Below, in pieces: positions 1 through 9,940 of a stretch of DNA of 51,614 nt. Both the position numbers and the translations under genes were made by a program. Under the pieces are notes generated by a model, which was given only the letters and a program-made list of their open reading frames with translations, was not told the origin of the DNA and made no database searches. The stretch covers positions 21,604 through 73,217 of the forward strand of contig NZ_BMTO01000014.1 in the NCBI RefSeq assembly GCF_014649715.1, given 5' to 3'. The DNA is from Streptomyces lateritius. Its GTDB lineage: Bacteria; Actinomycetota; Actinomycetes; Streptomycetales; Streptomycetaceae. Positions within the stretch are counted from its first letter, which is position 1, and the number at the start of each line of letters is the position of its first letter.

Positions 1-114
1 GAGCCGCGCCGTGATCTTGCCCGGTGGGCCGCCCCGACCGGGCTGGTGTGATGAGGCGAGGGCGTGGTGCTGTCGGGCCGAGGTCGCCGTCCGCCGCACT
101 GCCCTGAGACCCGG

Positions 115-2511
115 TCAGGGGTCGAGGGATCCGCTCTTCACAGCCGTCCAGTTGCCGCCCTTCACCGCGTACACCGTCAGTCGGCGATTGACGGTGTCGC
201 CGTACTCGTCGAAGGCCACGTGACCCGTGACGCCGTCGAACGCGAGCCCCGCCACGGCCTGTGGCATCTGCGCCCGGGCATTTCGGGGGAGGGTACCGCC
301 GTGGGCCTCCACTACGGCCTTCACCGCCTCGATGACGGCCCAGGTCGCGTCGTACGCGTAGGGGCCGTACGGTCCGGCCGCCTCCGGGTACCCCGCCTCC
401 CGGTACCGCGCGAGGAAGGTCTCTCCTCCTGCCAGGCTCTCGGCGGGTACGCCGATGTTGGTGGCGAGGTCGCCCTCGGCCTTCGCATTGGTCGTGATGA
501 ACTGCTGGTCGAAGACGCCGTCGCCGCCCATCAGGGGGATGTTCACGCCCGCCTGCTTGAGCTGCTCGGAGAGCGGCCCGGCGACGGTGTGGTAACCGCC
601 GAAGTACACGGCGTCGGCGCCGGAGGCCCGGACCTTCGAGGCAAGGCCCGAGAAGTCGCTCTCCACAGGATCGACTTGATCCGTGCCGACGACCGTCCCG
701 CCGAGCTTCGTGAACTCTTCCCTGAAGCCCGGGGTGAGGCTGGTGCCGTAGGCGCTGTTGTCGTCGATGACGTAGAGCTTCGTCTTCCCGGCCTCGTCGT
801 GGAGGTACCGGGCGGCGAACGGCCCTTGGTCGACGTCCGTGGCGACGGTACGGAAATAGGTCTTGTACGGGCGGGACTTGGCGCCCTTGGCCCAGTGCGG
901 GCCCAGCGTCAGCACGGGGTCGGTGTTGGCCGGTGACACGTTGACCAGGTTCGCCTGTCCGAGCGGCTCCACCATGGTTCGGGCGACGCCGGAGTTGAGG
1001 GGGCCCACGATGCCGAGCACTTTGTCGTCGGCTATGAACTGAGTCGCGTTCGGCCGGCCCTTGGCGGGAGCGGCCGCGTCGTCCAGAGCTTTGATCTCGA
1101 AGTTCACGCCGGGTACGTGCCGGGTCCGGTTGGAGGTCCTGGCCGCCAGGTCGGCGGAGTTCTTCATGCCGACGCCCAGAGAGGCCAGGTCGCCGCTGAG
1201 CGGTGCGTCCACCCCGATCACCACTGTGACGGGGGAAGCCGTGGAGCCGCTTCCGGACGCCTTGCCGCCGGGCGGTGCGTCATCCTTGAGGTTCCAGGTC
1301 AGGACGGAGCCGACGGCCAGGGTGGCCACGGCGACTCCCAGGACGGCGGAGCGCCGGGTGAGGGCGCGCCGCCGGGCGGACGCCTCCTCGTCGCGCCCCT
1401 CCCTGTCCGTCCCGCCGAGCGAGACCACGTCCTCGGCCGAGGGCACGGGCGTGGGCGGGAGCGGCGGGTGGGGGGGCCGGTCCGGCACGGGGTGGCGGGG
1501 GGCACCGGGGGCGGACGCCGAGTCCCTCACCGTGGGCGGCGGGGACGGCGGTTCCGCCTCCCGCTCCGTCGGGGTGGGGGCCTGCTCCGTCACCGCGGCC
1601 GATACGGACGCCGGATCCGGGGCGGCCCCCGGCTCCGACTCGCGCAGGACGGCCTCGGGGGTGACGTCGGCCCGCGAACGGGAGGACCGCAGCGCCGCCG
1701 CCAGCAGCTCGGCGGCCTCGGCGGCGCCGGCGCGTCGCTCCGGGTCCTTGGTGAGGAGCGCGTCCAGCACCGGCGCCAGCGGGCCGGCGTGGGTCGGCGG
1801 CCGATGGGGGCGCGTGAAGACGGCCACGGCAAGGGCGTGGAGCCCCTCGGCATGGAACGGCGGGTGCCCCTCGACGGCGTGGTAGAGGGTGGCGCCGAGT
1901 GCCCACAGGTCGTTGGCGGGCGTTGGGCGCTTGCCCTCCAGCTGCTCCGGTGACATGTACTGCGGGGTGCCGATGACGATCCCGCTGTGGCTGAGCTTGG
2001 TCGTGGCGTCCGCGAGGTGGGCGATGCCGAAGTCGGTGAGGACGACGCGGTCCTTGGCGAGGAGCACATTGTCCGGCTTGATGTCGCGGTGCACGATCCG
2101 CGCGTCATGCGCCTCGGCGAGCGCGTCGAGCATGGCGGAGCCGATCTCCGCCACCCGCCGCACGGGCAGCCGGCCCTGCCGCTGGATGGCCGCGGCGAGA
2201 GACTGCCCCCGGATGAACTCCATGACGATCACGGGGGCGCCGCGGTGCTCCACGACGTCGTGGATGGTGATGATCCCGGGATGGCTGAGAGTGACCGCCG
2301 CGCGGGCCTCGCCGGTGAAGCGTCTGAGCAGCGTGGCGCGGTCGCCTTCGTCCAGACCCGTCGGGAAGAGGATCTCCTTGATGGCGACCTCACGCCCGAA
2401 GAGCTGCTGGTCGACGCCCCGCCAGACCCGGCCCATGCCGCCCTGGCCGATGCGTTCGACCAGCCGGTACCGGCCGGCGATGAGTTCGGAATTCTGCTCG
2501 GTCACGCGCAC
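115..2511 (-). CDS. Membrane Ser/Thr protein kinase fused to an extracellular ligand-binding (LivJ-like) domain
   Basis: Predicted one-pass receptor kinase of 798 residues. The N-terminal Hanks-type kinase shows the glycine loop GQGGMG (about 22-27), the ATP lysine in VAIKE (K45), HRDIKPDN (catalytic D143) and DFG (160-162). A Pro/Ser/Glu-rich juxtamembrane linker follows, then one hydrophobic helix near residue 395. From about 425 to the end it resembles branched-chain amino-acid periplasmic binding proteins (type I fold): GVDAPLSGDLASLG at its start and IVGPLNSG further on. The fold should sit outside the cell and sense a small ligand; the ligand cannot be told from sequence. Start is GTG at 2511, with a second in-frame GTG two codons later. 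It is transcribed divergently from the large gene at 2869. Kinase call is sure; sensing role is inference. Confidence 0.93.
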   Translation of the reverse strand: MRVTEQNSELIAGRYRLVERIGQGGMGRVWRGVDQQLFGREVAIKEILFPTGLDEGDRATLLRRFTGEARAAVTLSHPGIITIHDVVEHRGAPVIVMEFIRGQSLAAAIQRQGRLPVRRVAEIGSAMLDALAEAHDARIVHRDIKPDNVLLAKDRVVLTDFGIAHLADATTKLSHSGIVIGTPQYMSPEQLEGKRPTPANDLWALGATLYHAVEGHPPFHAEGLHALAVAVFTRPHRPPTHAGPLAPVLDALLTKDPERRAGAAEAAELLAAALRSSRSRADVTPEAVLRESEPGAAPDPASVSAAVTEQAPTPTEREAEPPSPPPTVRDSASAPGAPRHPVPDRPPHPPLPPTPVPSAEDVVSLGGTDREGRDEEASARRRALTRRSAVLGVAVATLAVGSVLTWNLKDDAPPGGKASGSGSTASPVTVVIGVDAPLSGDLASLGVGMKNSADLAARTSNRTRHVPGVNFEIKALDDAAAPAKGRPNATQFIADDKVLGIVGPLNSGVARTMVEPLGQANLVNVSPANTDPVLTLGPHWAKGAKSRPYKTYFRTVATDVDQGPFAARYLHDEAGKTKLYVIDDNSAYGTSLTPGFREEFTKLGGTVVGTDQVDPVESDFSGLASKVRASGADAVYFGGYHTVAGPLSEQLKQAGVNIPLMGGDGVFDQQFITTNAKAEGDLATNIGVPAESLAGGETFLARYREAGYPEAAGPYGPYAYDATWAVIEAVKAVVEAHGGTLPRNARAQMPQAVAGLAFDGVTGHVAFDEYGDTVNRRLTVYAVKGGNWTAVKSGSLDP

Positions 2512-2868
2512 ACTCTAGGACCTGATGGGTCGACGCGGTGACGGAACGATGGCTTGATCACACACCCCGCCGGTTCGCCCACTCTCGCAGGGCCTGGCCG
2601 TGGGGGATGACGCCCGGTCAAGTGCGGTACGAGATCGGCGACAGGCTGTCCACCGCCTCGATCGACGAGTTCCGGAAGACGGTCCGCGACCACTTCTGAC
2701 CCGCCTTACGAGACACGGCTTGATCAGCACGCCGTACGCGTCCCCAAGGTGCTGACGACCGCGATGAGGCCTCATGAGCGGCGGCGGGTCCGAGCGTCTG
2801 AGGAGCGGAGCGTCGTCCGTGCGGCCGGTCCGATATTCGATGGTGACGGGGTCGCGCCATCAGACACA
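2512..2868. other. Intergenic region between divergent genes
   Basis: Should hold the promoters of the kinase and of the large gene on the right. A short open frame, 2607-2699 on the plus strand (30 codons, ending EFRKTVRDHF), has coding-like base use but matches nothing I recognise; it may be the tail of a lost gene. The word GGCTTGATCA occurs twice, near 2550 and 2718, in similar surroundings. No clear operator or hairpin was seen. Confidence 0.4.
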
Positions 2869-5800
2869 ATGCCCGCGATGATCTCCACTGCCGGCCAGCT
2901 GCTCGCCGCCCTCGAACCCCTGCCGCACGCCGCCCGCCTCCGGTACACCGCCGTCACCGCTCACCGGCTCGCCGCCCGAGGCGGACTACGGCCTCTGCTC
3001 ACCACTCTGGACGCACTCGGCCCGTACGAGCGCCGCCTCGCCGCGCTGGCGGCCCTGACCGCTGGGGAGCTCGGGCACCTGATGGCTCGGCTCGGCGACC
3101 CGGACCCGGTGGTCCGCCGGTACGCGCTGCGCGGCGCCCGCCGACTGCCCGTCCCCGACGCCGCCGTCGAGGCCGCTCACGACGACGCGCCCGCCGTGGT
3201 CCGCGCCGACCTCGCACGGCTGTTGCGCGACGGGCGGCGGCCCGCGCTCGCCGAGCGGCTGGTGCTCCGCGTGCGCACCGAGTACGGCGACCAGGACGCG
3301 GCCCGGCTGCTGCCGGGCTGCTCGACGGAGTTCACCGCGCGGATGCTGCCCGAGCTCGCCGGAGCGCTCGCGTTCGAGGACTGGAGCACACTGGCCGTAC
3401 GCCATCCCGGCGCCGTCCTCGCCCACATGGAGCGGGAACTCGGCGGCCTCCCCGAGCGGTCGCGCCATGACTGGTGGAGGCGGCACGCCGTCGGAATCGC
3501 CGCCGCCCTGCCCGCCGCGCCGGACCGTGTGCTGGATCTGCTCGAGCGGTTCGGGCCCGACGACCTACCCGGTCCGGTGCACGACCGGCTGGGCGACCTC
3601 GTCGCGGTGGACGCCGAGCGCGTCGCGTGCTGGCTCGCCGACCCCTGCCGGGCGGCCGCGCGGTGGGAACGGACACCCGGCCGGGGGGTCATGCGGCAGC
3701 TGGTGGCGGCGGATCCGCCGTCTCTGCCGATGCTCGGGGCCCGGTGGTTCCACCGGACGGCCTTCGGTGCTCTGCTGCGCTCGATGCCACCGGCGCGCCG
3801 GCCCGGCTTCGTGGACGCCGTCGTCACCGCGGGCGATCCGCGCAGGAACGTCCTTGTGCATGAAGGGGTGCTCGCCCTGCTGCCGACCGCCGAGCGGCAC
3901 GCCCGGGCCCGTGCGGCGGTCGAGACACTTCGCGCCGAACGCCGCTCGGTCTGGGAGCTCTGGGGCCTGCTGGCGCTGCTGCCGACCGCCGAGGCCCGCC
4001 CCGAACTGCTGGCCGCCCTCCGTACCGGTGACGCCGAGGAGCGCGGGACGATCTGGGACCGGCTGACCGTCAACGCCGGCCACACCCGTGATCCGGAGCA
4101 AGTCGCGGAAATCCTCGCGCTGGCCGCCGACCGACTGACCAACGAGCGCGACCCCGTACGCGGGGAGGCCCTGTCCGCCTTCGCCGACCTGCCGGCAGAA
4201 CTGTTCGTGGCAGCCCTCGGGGCCGGCGCGGGCGCCGGGCGCCGTACCGGGGCCGAATCTCTGGAACGGCTGTGCCTGGACGCCCTGGGCGCCCGGGACT
4301 GTTCACCCGGGACCCGGGACACCATTCGGACCCTGGCCGTGACCCTGCTCGCCACGTCCGTGGGCGGGGCCGCAGCCGACGGTGCGGCCCCGCCCACGGA
4401 CGCACCTGCGGGTGCCGTTGGCGCCGACGCGCTGCGCACGGCCGTACGCCTCATGGAGGCGCTGACCGCTCACACCGGAACGGTGGAACTCGGCCGTCTG
4501 GGCAGCACGGTGCGCGGCGACGGGGTACGGGCCCTGCTCCAAGCAGTCGGCCCCTGGCTGGACCGGGCCGCCGTCCGCGGTGACGTCGGCCCCCTGCTCG
4601 CGCTGGTCCGGTCCTGCGGACACCGCGCGTACCGGATCCCGGAACTCCAGGACCGCCTCGAACAGGCTCTGCGCACCTGCCCGGACGGGGTCTTCGGTGA
4701 GGTCGCCGCGGCCTGGCTGGCCGACCGCGCGACCCGGGGGGACCGGGTGGGCGAGCTGCTGGCACGGGAGCCGTCCGCGGTCTTCCTGCCTCAGGTGCTC
4801 GCCGTACTCGCAGCGGAGCGCACCGACCTGCTGGACCGGGCCCTGCCCGAAGTCCCGACCCCGGGCGGCCGTTTCCCTTCGGCGGGCGCTCCCCGGCCGC
4901 TTCCCCCCTTCCGGTACGCCGACCGGTGGCTGCCCCGGCAGCAGGAGTCCGCGGTCCGGCTGGCCGCGGCCGTCAGCGCCGATCCCGGTCGGGGTCTCGA
5001 CGAACGTGCGGCGCTGCTCCGTGCGGTGGCCCGGGTGCCGGAGCACGGGAGGGCCCTGCTCCAGCGGTACACCGCCGCCCTGCCGACCGAGCCCGTAGCC
5101 GGTTCCGGCGACACCGCGACGTCCACCTCCGGCCATGCCGAGTCCGTTCTCACGGCAGCGGCTCTGGACGCGGCCGCCCATACGGACGACCCGGCCTCCG
5201 CCCTCGGCGCCCTGCTCGACCACGCCGGTGACGACCGGGCCGCGGCCGCCTGGTCCGCCGCCGCCCGCGCCGCCGCCCACGCCCGGCCCACCCAGGTCGC
5301 GGCCCTGCTCCGTGATGTGCTGACCCGCGAGAGCGGGGTGAAGGTCACCGTCAGGAAGGCGGCCGCCCGGCTCGCCGCCCGCCACCTGCCCCCGCGCGCC
5401 GCCGCCGCGCTCCTGTCCACCGTGGGCAGCACCCCGGGCGTCCATCCGGACGTCCACGCCACCGTGGTCGGTCTCGCCACGACGCTGCTGCCGGACGAGG
5501 AGATGTGGGCCCTGTTGGAGTCGGCGGCCAGCGACGGGCCGGATGCCGCCCGGCGCACGCTCCTGGACGTGACTCCGGCGGATCTGGCCCCGGCCCATCG
5601 GACGCGGTTCGGGGAGCTCGTCGCCCGACTGCCCTTCGTGGCCGAGGAACAGACGGCGGAGCAGGCTCTGTTCAACCTCCGCGACTGGGCGCAGTACACG
5701 CCGGCGGCCGGCACGGCACTGGCTGACGTCTACACCGACCTCACCTCGCCACTGAGTGTGTGGCGGGCGGGCTACGGGCTGACGGAGCTGGCCCAGTCCG

Positions 5801-6399
5801 AACTTCCCCACCCGATCGGCGGCGTGGAGCCCGGCAGCCTTCTCCACGACGTCGTGGGCCGGCTTCTGGCGTTCATCGCTGCCGGCGAAGAGGTGGGCGG
5901 CGGCGTGCGCGGCAAGGATCTACCGGCACGCCGTCGTCTGGAATCCCTCATCGGTTCGTCGATCCGTGACCACCGGATGTGCGCGGCCCTGGCCCGGCGG
6001 CTGGCGGCCGAACCGGCAGTCACCGCCATCCGCACCGCCCTCCTCGTACGGGCGATCGACCTGGAGGCTGCCGCGCCCGACCTGCTGCTCTCGCTCGGCG
6101 AACTGACCGCTGCGATCGAGGGTCGCGCCGTCCTCGGGGCCCGCGTGGCCGAGGACGTGGAGGAAGCACACCGGTACGGCAACCCGCTTGCCGGCCCCGC
6201 CGCCGCCCTCGAAGTGGTGGGTGCCCTGAGCAGCGACGGCGGCCTCGTGGAAGGCCTCCTCGCCGTCGGCCTCGCCACGGCCCTCGGAACCCGCCAGAAC
6301 TGGCCGGAGAGCTGCCGCGCGGCCGTTGTCGAACTGCGCCGCCACCCCGAGCAGGAAGTCCGTGAGGCGGCGTACGCCACGGTCCTGGGCGGAAGCTGA
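2869..6399 (+). CDS. Large conserved-type hypothetical protein, HEAT-repeat-like
   Basis: About 1,176 residues, Ala/Leu/Arg-rich, with no signal peptide or membrane helix. The whole chain looks like helical hairpins of the HEAT/ARM kind, with repeated patterns such as DPDPVVRRYALRGARRLPVPDAAVEAAHDD split over many units. It is probably a cytoplasmic scaffold or protein-binding solenoid; no catalytic motif is visible. The open frame reaches back to 2749, but the likely start is ATG 2869 or ATG 2878, since residues before these look non-coding. No good ribosome site precedes either, so a leaderless message is possible. A second large protein of unknown function lies at 10133. Coding status is sure, function unknown. 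Confidence 0.8.
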   Translation: MPAMISTAGQLLAALEPLPHAARLRYTAVTAHRLAARGGLRPLLTTLDALGPYERRLAALAALTAGELGHLMARLGDPDPVVRRYALRGARRLPVPDAAVEAAHDDAPAVVRADLARLLRDGRRPALAERLVLRVRTEYGDQDAARLLPGCSTEFTARMLPELAGALAFEDWSTLAVRHPGAVLAHMERELGGLPERSRHDWWRRHAVGIAAALPAAPDRVLDLLERFGPDDLPGPVHDRLGDLVAVDAERVACWLADPCRAAARWERTPGRGVMRQLVAADPPSLPMLGARWFHRTAFGALLRSMPPARRPGFVDAVVTAGDPRRNVLVHEGVLALLPTAERHARARAAVETLRAERRSVWELWGLLALLPTAEARPELLAALRTGDAEERGTIWDRLTVNAGHTRDPEQVAEILALAADRLTNERDPVRGEALSAFADLPAELFVAALGAGAGAGRRTGAESLERLCLDALGARDCSPGTRDTIRTLAVTLLATSVGGAAADGAAPPTDAPAGAVGADALRTAVRLMEALTAHTGTVELGRLGSTVRGDGVRALLQAVGPWLDRAAVRGDVGPLLALVRSCGHRAYRIPELQDRLEQALRTCPDGVFGEVAAAWLADRATRGDRVGELLAREPSAVFLPQVLAVLAAERTDLLDRALPEVPTPGGRFPSAGAPRPLPPFRYADRWLPRQQESAVRLAAAVSADPGRGLDERAALLRAVARVPEHGRALLQRYTAALPTEPVAGSGDTATSTSGHAESVLTAAALDAAAHTDDPASALGALLDHAGDDRAAAAWSAAARAAAHARPTQVAALLRDVLTRESGVKVTVRKAAARLAARHLPPRAAAALLSTVGSTPGVHPDVHATVVGLATTLLPDEEMWALLESAASDGPDAARRTLLDVTPADLAPAHRTRFGELVARLPFVAEEQTAEQALFNLRDWAQYTPAAGTALADVYTDLTSPLSVWRAGYGLTELAQSELPHPIGGVEPGSLLHDVVGRLLAFIAAGEEVGGGVRGKDLPARRRLESLIGSSIRDHRMCAALARRLAAEPAVTAIRTALLVRAIDLEAAAPDLLLSLGELTAAIEGRAVLGARVAEDVEEAHRYGNPLAGPAAALEVVGALSSDGGLVEGLLAVGLATALGTRQNWPESCRAAVVELRRHPEQEVREAAYATVLGGS

Positions 6400-6865
6400 A
6401 CCCAAGGCGATCGAGATCGAGACAGAGAGCGTCGCCTGCGGGAAGAAGATGCCGCAGACGGCACCGCCCTCGGCCACCGCCGGCCCGGCGTCCCGGAGCC
6501 GCCGCCCCTCGGCGCGGTTCTCGAAGGCGGTGGCCCGCCGGGGAACCACGCCGACCCGATGCGGTGAGGAGACGGCACCCCGGGTGCGGCCTGGGACAGG
6601 TGACATGGTCGACGCGGTACGTCACCAGGCTGCCCTGTACAGCGTGAACATGCCCTTCCGGCCCTTCGGATGCCGGAGGGAGCTTGTCGAGGCGGCCGCC
6701 GCGAGCGCTGCCCAGGACGTCAGCCGCACGGCGCAGTGAGACGCTCCTTCGGACGTGCCTGGAAGGCTGCGGCCCTGGGAAGGTGGTCGGCTTGCTCCGG
6801 CGCCCCACACTGACGACCGGACGGCACCGCGCGGTCCGGATCGTGTGGGAATTTCGACCGACGGC
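6400..6865. other. Intergenic region between convergent genes
   Basis: Lies between the ends of the HEAT-like gene (plus) and the permease (minus). A weak hairpin, stems 6655-6662 and 6672-6679 (CTTCCGGC / GCCGGAGG, one G-T pair), may end transcription. Open frames across it are shadows; no gene recognised. Confidence 0.4.
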
Positions 6866-8266
6866 CTACTTCTTTTCAGCCGTACCCGCGCCCGGCGCCT
6901 CGTCCGAGCCGCTCGTGCCGACAACTTCACCCCGCCTCGCGCCGGTGGCCTTGACCCGCCTCCTGGCGGCGACCGCCGCGAGCACCACACCGGCCGCGAT
7001 CACCATGAGACCGCGAAGCCACACCAGAGCCTCGATCTGTGTGGCGAGCACGACACAAGAGACCACGCCCAGGACGGGGATCGCGGTCGGAGCCCGAAAG
7101 TGGTCGGTCTCGCCCGCGTCCCGACGCAGGACGAGGACCGCGGTGTTGACGATGAGGAACACCACAAGGAGCAGCAGGACGAGTGTGGAGGCCAGTTCGG
7201 CGACACCGCCGGTCAGCGCGAGGAGCATCGCCAGCCCGGTGGTGGCCGCGATCGCGACCCAGGGCGTACGGCGGCCGGGCAGCACCTTGGTCAGTCCGCT
7301 CGGCAGCAGCCCGTCACGCGCCATGCCATAGGCGAGGCGGGACGACATGATGCCGGTGAGCAGCGCGCCGTTGGCGACGGCGACGAGTGCGACGGCGCTG
7401 AACAGCCATGTCGGAACGCCGCCCGCCGCCTTGACGACTTCGAGCAGTGGACCGCTCGACTCGGCGAGCCTGTCGGTCGGCACGGCGACGGAGGCCGCGA
7501 TTCCGACGAGCACGTATACCGCGCCCGCCGTCGCGAGCGCGCCGAACAACGCTCGCGGATAGGAGCGTCGTGGGTTTCGGGTCTCCTCGGCGACGTTCAC
7601 CGACGTCTCGAAGCCGACGAAGGAGTAGTACGCCAGCACGCAACCGCTCAGGACAGCGGTGGCAGCGCCCTTCTCCGAGGTGCCGAGCTGGGTGAGGCGG
7701 CTCGGATCGCCTTCGCCACGCACCAGCAGCCAGACGCCCAGGCCGACGACGACGGCGAGGCCTCCGACCTCGATGACGGTGGCGACGACGTTCACACGAG
7801 TCGATTCCTTGATGCCTCTCGCGTTGACCAGTGCGAGAGCGGCCAGGAAGACGACGGCGACCAATCCGACGGGCAGCGTCACGAACGCCGACAGATAGGC
7901 GCCGCCGAAACCTCGGGCGAGTGCCGCGACCGAGACGACTCCCGCGGCGAGCATGCAGAATCCGGCGACGAAGCCGACGACCGGACCGAACGCCCGTGTG
8001 GCGTAGTGGGAGGCCCCACCGGCCCTCGGGTACTTCGTCGCCAGCTCCGCGTAGGAGGCGGCGGTCAGCAGAGCCAGCAGGAGGGCGACGACGAGGGGCA
8101 CCCACACGGCGCCGCCCGCGTCGGCGGCGACCTGGCCGATCAAGACGTAGACACCGGCGCCGAGGACGTCTCCGAGGATGAAGAAGAAGAGCAGGGGAGT
8201 GGTGAGGGCCCGCTGGAGAGAAGGCTCGGTCGCGGCCGTCGGGGGTGCAGCTTCAGCTGTCGACAT
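6866..8266 (-). CDS. APC-family amino acid permease
   Basis: 466 residues, the normal size for the APC superfamily, with about 12 hydrophobic helices. The first is typical of the family (TTPLLFFFILGDVLGAGVYV, with the conserved GxGxxG-like glycines), followed by the YAELATKYPRAGGASHY stretch and the SFVGFETSVNVAEETRNPRR loop that marks amino-acid/polyamine permeases. It should import an amino acid or amine by proton symport at the cytoplasmic membrane; the substrate is not readable. Start ATG 8266 begins MSTAEAAPP; a weak purine run lies upstream. The hydrophilic C-tail ends in Lys-Lys. It is divergent from the vanZ/histidine kinase remnants. Confidence 0.9.
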   Translation of the reverse strand: MSTAEAAPPTAATEPSLQRALTTPLLFFFILGDVLGAGVYVLIGQVAADAGGAVWVPLVVALLLALLTAASYAELATKYPRAGGASHYATRAFGPVVGFVAGFCMLAAGVVSVAALARGFGGAYLSAFVTLPVGLVAVVFLAALALVNARGIKESTRVNVVATVIEVGGLAVVVGLGVWLLVRGEGDPSRLTQLGTSEKGAATAVLSGCVLAYYSFVGFETSVNVAEETRNPRRSYPRALFGALATAGAVYVLVGIAASVAVPTDRLAESSGPLLEVVKAAGGVPTWLFSAVALVAVANGALLTGIMSSRLAYGMARDGLLPSGLTKVLPGRRTPWVAIAATTGLAMLLALTGGVAELASTLVLLLLVVFLIVNTAVLVLRRDAGETDHFRAPTAIPVLGVVSCVVLATQIEALVWLRGLMVIAAGVVLAAVAARRRVKATGARRGEVVGTSGSDEAPGAGTAEKK

Positions 8267-8618
8267 GTGGGCTCGTATCCCCTGGACGGCCGGAAGCACA
8301 CTACTGCCACCAGCACTCCCCCCTGGAGCTGGACGAGCCGGATCGCGGCGCTCCTGAGCAGTGGGCCGGCCGGCGCAGCAAACCGGTCGAGCGGGGCGGC
8401 CCGGTTCTCGGGGACAGCGCGCTCGTCCTGGATGCTCGGCGGCGATGTCCACGGACGAGTCGTCCGGCACCTGCAGGGCTGGGTCGGCGCCATCTCCAGC
8501 GGCGGGACCATTTACGTGCCGGCTTGCGCCAGTTCCTCGACGTCGAGGATTGCGCGTATCGCGGGCGTATCGAAAATCGCATACGCCATCGCAACGGCTC
8601 TCCGTCTCCAATGGGGGA
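8267..8618. other. Intergenic region upstream of the permease
   Basis: Divergent control region between the permease and the vanZ-like fragment. Contains a perfect 16-bp palindrome (8534-8549, given separately) and a direct repeat of GCGTATCG near 8553 and 8565. No gene seen. Confidence 0.45.
8534..8549. promoter_or_regulatory. Perfect 16-bp palindrome, possible operator
   Basis: TCCTCGACGTCGAGGA is fully self-complementary and lies about 70 bp before the vanZ-like ATG. Dyads of this size are often binding sites for dimeric repressors; no regulator is encoded beside it, so the partner is unknown. Confidence 0.35.
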
Positions 8619-9011
8619 ATGAGCCACCACGCGTCCCTGACAGCACCGCCCCGCCGCACGCGCCGGATGGTGCTCCTCAGCCTGGCGATCCTCGGCCTGG
8701 CGAGCGCCGCGTTCGTCCTGCGGCGGCCACTCATGATGGCTGCTCCGATGTGCATGGCCGGGCGGTGGCACGGCTGCTTCGACACGTTCAACGGTGTGGT
8801 GCTGATCACGTTGTCGGCGCTGCCGTTGGCCGTGCTGGTGGTGTGGGCTGTGGCGCACCGTCGGCGTGCCACGGGCGTCACAGCGGCGTGGCGGAAGTCG
8901 CTGGCCGAGGTGGGCATGGTCCACGGGACGGTGCCGTTCATATGGATGACCATGATGCCGGGCGCCGGGGCGGGCACCGTCCCCGGCCGGGTGAGCCTGG
9001 TACCGCTGCGG
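8619..9011 (+). pseudogene. VanZ-family protein, N-terminal fragment
   Basis: From ATG 8619 the frame gives about 131 residues with two membrane helices and the family signature FIWMTMMPGAGAGTVPGRV followed by SLVPLR. In full VanZ proteins this SLVPLR(D) motif is followed by three more helices with a conserved Glu/Gln and Asp-Asp segment. Here similarity stops exactly after SLVPLR at about 9011, and the next base begins the middle of a histidine kinase in another frame. The downstream 60 residues in this frame are shadow. VanZ proteins are membrane proteins linked in some members to glycopeptide tolerance. The fragment is probably non-functional. Confidence 0.75.
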
Positions 9012-9940
9012 GCGCCAACCGCTACCTCCTTGTGCGCACCTTCGCCCCCGCCGCTGCCGTGGCGATGGTCTTCCTGCTCGGGTTCGGCCTCGTCGGAGGA
9101 TGGGCCCTCGCCGGCCGGATGCTCGCACCACTCACACAGATCACGGCCGCGGCACGGAGGGCCGGGAACGGATCGCTGTCCCACCGGATCCACATGAAGG
9201 GCCGGCAGGACGAATTCCGTGAACTCTCCGATGCGTTCGACTCGATGCTCGAACAACTCGAGTCCCACGTCGCAGAGCAGCAGAGGTTCGCCGCGAACGC
9301 CTCCCACGAGCTGCGCACCCCCCTGGCGATCTCGCGGACGCTCCTCGACGTCGTCCGCAAGGACCCCGCGCGTGACCGGGGCGAACTCATCGAACGCCTG
9401 CACGCTGTCAATACGCGTGCGATCGCCCTCACCGAAGCCCTCCTGCTGCTCAGCCGCGGCGACCGCGGAAACTTCACCCGTGAGAGCGTCGACCTTTCCC
9501 TCGTCGCCGAGGAAGCCGCCGAAACGCTGCTTCCCCTCGCCGAACAGCGCCGGATCACCCTCGACGTCACCGGCGGGGCGGCCCAGACCAGCGGCTCCGC
9601 GGAGCTCCTGCTGCGCATGGTGACGAACCTCGTCCAGAACGCCATCGTCCACAACCTCCCCGCCCACGGCACCCTGGCAGTCCACACCGAAACGCAGGGC
9701 GACACGAGCGTGCTGCGGGTCGAGAACACGGGGCACCCGCTCCCACCGGAACGGGTACCGACTCTCACCGAACCCTTCCAGCGCGGAACGGAACGCGTAC
9801 GCACCGACGAGCACGCCGGCGTCGGCCTCGGCCTGGCCATCGTGCACAGCATCGTCCGCGCCCATGACGGGACTCTCGACCTCGTCCCCCGCCCCGCCGG
9901 CGGTCTCGTTGTCACGGTCCGGCTTCCCGGCACGCCGTAG
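9012..9940 (+). pseudogene. Sensor histidine kinase lacking its N-terminus
   Basis: About 309 residues in the frame opening at 9011 (GANRYLLVRTF). Retained: the second membrane helix (AAAVAMVFLLGFGLVGGWAL), HAMP, the H-box FAANASHELRTPLA with phospho-acceptor His, the N-box NLVQNAIVHN and the G2 box GVGLGLAIV. Missing: the first membrane helix and the extracytoplasmic sensor loop. No response regulator gene is adjacent. It directly abuts the vanZ fragment, so one deletion seems to have removed the end of one gene and the start of the other. An internal ATG at 9065 could still yield a constitutive kinase core, but no ribosome site supports this. Confidence 0.8.

Noticed and set aside
1061..1953. 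Plus-strand frames across the first kinase gene
   Set aside because: Antisense to the Pro-rich linker and transmembrane part of the kinase; no motifs.
7314..8105. Minus-strand Arg-rich frame inside the permease gene
   Set aside because: Out-of-frame shadow of the permease.
6755..9940. A 1,061-codon plus-strand frame read as one long protein
   Set aside because: Only the last 309 codons (histidine kinase) are real; the first part is antisense to the permease.
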